Source: an uncultured Lachnospiraceae bacterium (GTDB lineage Bacteria > Bacillota > Clostridia > Lachnospirales > Lachnospiraceae). From it: DNA of 64,000 bases. A program made the position numbers and the translations under genes. This document shows, piece after piece, positions 61,630 through 64,000 of this stretch. How positions within the stretch are numbered: position 1 is the first letter of the stretch; every line of letters starts with the position of its first letter. The stretch lies in assembly GCA_910577785.1 (NCBI GenBank), contig CAJTNT010000012.1:28445-92444 (forward strand), read 5' to 3'. The notes beneath the pieces were generated by a model. That model saw nothing but the letters and a program-made list of their open reading frames with translations. It did no database searches and was not told the origin of the DNA.

Positions 61630-62065
61630 TCTTCAGACCTCCTTTGCCATCAGGCTGCCGTGTCAGGGTGCCTTCCCTTCCGCTGCATCTGAGCCTGATA
61701 TTATACAGATATTGCTCTGCCGCCAGCTGCGCTATTTCAAACAGCCCGTTGAGGCTTAACGCTGCCTCCGCGACTGAGCCTGCCCGCTCCAGCTCTGATT
61801 TCCTCGCCTGCCGCCATGCCTCCATCTCCTGCTCCAACTGCCGGATGCGGGCCTTTTTCTGGTCCAGCCTCCCTTGCAATTTGCCGTTGAGGGCGTCTTT
61901 TTCTTCTAGCTTGGCGCTTAGGCGTTCGTTGCTGTCTTCTAGCTGCTGTGCCTGCTGGTCTGCATCGCCATGCTCGGCCTGCAGCTGGGCTACCTCTTTA
62001 CTTTGTTCCAACAATAACTGAAGAAGTTCTTGCCGCCGTAGTTTTTGTAATTCCTTTCCAGTCAT
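61604..62065 (-). CDS. coiled-coil protein, first gene of the pilus operon
   Basis: 153 residues: MTGKELQKLRRQELLQLLLE, then a long coiled coil (LEDSNERLSAKLEEKDALNG and RIRQLEQEMEAWRQARKS) and a C-terminal AALSLNGLFEIAQLAAEQYL helix. It has a paralogue at 62343 with the same N-terminal MTxKE-LL pattern. The ATG at 62065 follows GAAAGAGG; an ATG-like start at 62158 overlaps the promoter -10 and is excluded. Cytoplasmic, no membrane segment. The role is unknown; a cytoplasmic scaffold or organiser for pilus secretion is a guess. Confidence 0.8.
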   Translation of the reverse strand: MTGKELQKLRRQELLQLLLEQSKEVAQLQAEHGDADQQAQQLEDSNERLSAKLEEKDALNGKLQGRLDQKKARIRQLEQEMEAWRQARKSELERAGSVAEAALSLNGLFEIAQLAAEQYLYNIRLRCSGREGTLTRQPDGKGGLKNDVAKRNR

Positions 62066-62156
62066 ACTGAGCCTCTTTCCGGAATCTGTCTGCCTCCTGC
62101 CTGTTCCTGTGCCCAGCTTGCTGTGCCAGGGGCGGTGTGGCTGTTTGGGCTTACCC

Positions 62157-62185
62157 ATTATACTACATCAGCTGATACCGTGCAA
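62157..62185 (-). promoter_or_regulatory. promoter of the pilus/SipW operon
   Basis: On the minus strand TTGCAC (62180-62185) and TATAAT (62157-62162) with 17-base spacing; the start would be near 62150. It fixes 62065 as the first start codon. Confidence 0.85.
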
Positions 62186-62342
62186 TAGGTAATTGTGCCA
62201 AATCCTAAACCGCATATCCAAAACTGCTCTTTTTTCGGCCATGTTTTACATCTACCATGTGGCTATTTCCTTATCTTGGATATAGTATAGCAGGCTGGCA
62301 GTCAAAAGATGCGTCAAAAATATATAGAAAAAGAGGTTATTT

Positions 62343-63296
62343 TTAAATTTCTTGTGCCTCTTTGCCATACCTCTTTCTCTGCAGGAAGCCGCCGAACAAA
62401 CCTTTCCTGGGCTTGGCTGCGGTTCCCGGAACCTCTGCGGACGCCGCATCCGCAGCCCCGGATGGGGGATTGCCGTCCGGCTCCTGGAAGCCGGGGGCTT
62501 CGTCCGGCCAGGGATCCTGCAGGATCTCGCTGCCGGAAGCGCCGGAGCCGCTGCGGCTGGGGGCTTCGTCTGGCCAGGGATCCGATGCCGTGTCCTCCGG
62601 CCAGGAGAGTTCAGGATCCTGAACCTGAGCTTCCTGAGGATCTTGCGGAGCCTGTGCCTGAGGCCCGCTGGCTTTGGCTGTATCTGGCTTTTCCGGATGA
62701 TTGGCTATCTGGGCGCCGGCGGCTGCCGGGCTGCCCTCTGGGGAGGGAGCCTCTAACTGTGGCTTTGGCTGCGTATCGCCTGTTGTCCCCTGGATTACAC
62801 AAAAACTTTCTTCCAGTCCTTTGCCTTTGTTTTCTTTATCGGTATCTTTATGCTTAGAGTTAACGTGTTTCTCCTGTTTTGTCCCATGTTTTTTGATTTT
62901 ATGCCGTGGAGGAGGATCCGCGGGCTTCTCTCCGCTCAGATAGGCCTCGGCTTCCTGCTGGGCAAAGATGAGGATTTGCTCCAGCCTGTGGGTGGCGTCG
63001 GTCAATGAGCCGATTTCCTTGAGGTCGATCCACTGGTCTGCCTGGAGGGACTCCATCTCTGCCTCCAGGGCACGGATGCGGGCGTCGCTCTGGTCAAGGT
63101 CTTTCTTGAGCTGTTCCGTGGCGGCGTCGCGTTCGTTGAGGCGTTCCTTGAGGCTGTCGTTCGTCTGGCGGAGCTGCTCCAGGTTGAGCTTCTTCTCCTC
63201 CAGGGTTTCCTGGAGGCGGACGGAATCAATGCCTTGCGCCAGGAGCAGCTGCACGAGATCCTGGGATTTCATTTTATGGAATTCTTTTTCTGTCAT
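62343..63296 (-). CDS. coiled-coil protein, paralogue of the operon's first gene
   Basis: 317 residues: MTEKEFHKMKSQDLVQLLLA, coiled coil (LEEKKLNLEQLRQTNDSLKE, LEAEMESLQADQW), helix EQILIFAQQEAEAYLSG, then a Lys-rich patch and a Pro/Ala/Asp-rich tail (about 165-300) with repeated DPWPDEAP, ending in a basic tail FGGFLQRKRYGKEAQEI. Start at 63296 follows GGAGG; earlier in-frame ATG codons are in the leader. It has its own promoter and lies 158 bases before the pilus operon promoter. Function unknown; shares its N-terminal half with the gene at 61604. Confidence 0.8.
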   Translation of the reverse strand: MTEKEFHKMKSQDLVQLLLAQGIDSVRLQETLEEKKLNLEQLRQTNDSLKERLNERDAATEQLKKDLDQSDARIRALEAEMESLQADQWIDLKEIGSLTDATHRLEQILIFAQQEAEAYLSGEKPADPPPRHKIKKHGTKQEKHVNSKHKDTDKENKGKGLEESFCVIQGTTGDTQPKPQLEAPSPEGSPAAAGAQIANHPEKPDTAKASGPQAQAPQDPQEAQVQDPELSWPEDTASDPWPDEAPSRSGSGASGSEILQDPWPDEAPGFQEPDGNPPSGAADAASAEVPGTAAKPRKGLFGGFLQRKRYGKEAQEI

Positions 63297-63493
63297 AGTC
63301 TGCAACCTCCTACATGCGCCAGCGTAAGGGAAGGGATGATGCAAAAGCCCCAGGAAGGCTGAGTTGGCTCTGGGGGAATTGTGCCAGGCCGGGGGCTTCT
63401 CCGCGAGACGCTGGGCAAAATCATATGGCAAAAAGCCACCCCCTTGGCTTTCCAGCCGTCAAGGGCGGCGATTAGTCGTTATTTCCTATGGGT

Positions 63494-63522
63494 ATTATAG
63501 CACGGGCGGAGGGATTCTACAA
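63494..63522 (-). promoter_or_regulatory. promoter of the 62343-63296 gene
   Basis: On the minus strand TTGTAG (63517-63522) and TATAAT (63494-63499), 17-base spacing; leader about 190 bases. Confidence 0.75.
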
Positions 63523-63605
63523 GAGGAAATCTCTGCGTGCGGGAGGCGGATTATACGTAGTTTATTATAATAGGTAGAAAAATCTTGCGGAGGAGCAGGA
63601 TTAGC

Positions 63606-64000
63606 ATGTGTGTAAACGCATCATGCTATGGATTCTTCTTTAATAGTTCCTGGATATGCCTTTCCAATACCCTAATCTTATCTTTGTATTGGGTGTTCTC
63701 TTTTTTGTACTGAGCGAGCTTATTTTCAGATATGCTCAGCTTATCTTCCAGCTGGCTGATGCGCAGACGGTATTTATCGTTGGGCAGCTCTATTGCCCCT
63801 GGCAGCAATGGTTTCAACTCTATCTCGCCTCCCTTCTTCTTAAACTCTTTATAGATAACTTGCAGTACGATCAGCTTGTCCAAGAATTTATAGACAAGCT
63901 GATTTCCTCACATTCCATAGCTAAATGTTCACATCTTAACAAGAGATGTGTGTAAACGCATCATGCTATGGATTCTTCTTTAATAGTTCCTGGATATGCC
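63606..64000. repeat. 340-bp tandem duplication reaching the window end
   Basis: 63606-63660 recurs without change at 63946-64000, a period of 340 bp. The repeated part includes the end of the small coiled-coil gene, so a second copy of that gene begins to appear at the window edge on the minus strand and its body lies outside. Confidence 0.9.
63626..63883 (-). CDS. small coiled-coil protein, tandemly duplicated
   Basis: 85 residues: DKLIVLQVIYKEFKKKGG, a short basic start, then a coiled coil (RISQLEDKLSISENKLAQYK, DKIRVLERHIQELLKKN). It resembles the coiled-coil halves of the two larger proteins at 61604 and 62343 in style only. Start is TTG 63883 behind a poor ribosome site; the frame continues open for eight codons upstream (from 63907) without another start. 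It may be a fragment of a once larger gene. A second copy follows in the direct repeat. Confidence 0.5.
   Translation of the reverse strand: MDKLIVLQVIYKEFKKKGGEIELKPLLPGAIELPNDKYRLRISQLEDKLSISENKLAQYKKENTQYKDKIRVLERHIQELLKKNP

Noticed and set aside
62066..62158. Upstream start MGKPKQ for the first pilus-operon gene
   Set aside because: The promoter -10 (62157-62162) lies on that start codon, so the message begins after it.

Overview
The window is chromosomal DNA of a spore-forming, anaerobic gut-type member of the Bacillota, most likely class Clostridia, family Lachnospiraceae. Supporting evidence is the pair of spore maturation genes spmA/spmB, a DUF1858 redox protein, MecA, Firmicutes-type galT, several sortases with sorting-signal proteins, DegV and BlaI/BlaR-type genes, frequent TTG/GTG starts behind strong GGAGG ribosome sites, and about 50% GC. 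This placement is inferred from gene content; no 16S gene is present.

Layout. 1-4.7 kb: the end of an alpha/beta hydrolase gene with 39-bp tandem repeats upstream, a DUF951 protein, a SIR2 deacylase, a class B sortase, and an M19 dipeptidase next to an NlpC/P60 endopeptidase (murein peptide turnover). 4.7-5.9 kb: no intact gene, only degenerate repeats. 5.9-16.4 kb: an M56 antirepressor-type protease with its BlaI repressor (a clear operator lies over the promoter), DegV, a YdjM-like membrane hydrolase, SpmA/SpmB, a D-Ala-D-Ala carboxypeptidase, TrmB and a large membrane protein. 16.5-29.8 kb: tRNA-Lys(CTT), a coiled-coil membrane protein with flagellar-switch-like motifs, biotin synthase, an amidohydrolase, a hybrid histidine kinase paired with a sugar-type binding lipoprotein, DUF1858, MecA and a membrane-anchored GH18 enzyme. 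29.8-35.2 kb: a secreted 1148-residue GH43-like enzyme, a LytTR regulator with a degenerate receiver, and a FliD-C-like protein.

35.2-37.9 kb is an AT-rich two-gene RloA/RloB (AbiL-like) anti-phage module lying exactly between two perfect 97-bp direct repeats, each itself a long hairpin. 38-43.2 kb is a galactose module (galK-galT, a LacI-family regulator and shared TTTAGTAAA operators) with a thioredoxin-reductase-like gene between. 43.3-45.2 kb holds an ECF-type sigma factor fused to a membrane anchor and a proline-rich tail, then a candidate type I toxin-antitoxin pair.

45.2-64 kb is a surface-fibre locus read on the minus strand. A TTGCAC/TATAAT promoter at about 62.17 kb opens a run of a coiled-coil protein, signal peptidase I, a 1448-residue tip adhesin (His/Cys-repeat head, fibro-slime domain, LPETG), an LPSTG major pilin, a class C sortase with an acidic tail, a pilin-like secreted protein, two proteins with SipW-type features, two surface proteins with odd sorting signals, and a SipW/Sec11-type signal peptidase. 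A PD-(D/E)XK (Rpn-type) protein and a SARP/BTAD-type regulator follow. This joins a sortase pilus with a SipW-processed fibre in one transcription-length block and is the most notable system here. Three further coiled-coil genes or gene copies sit upstream, the last within a 340-bp tandem duplication that runs off the window.
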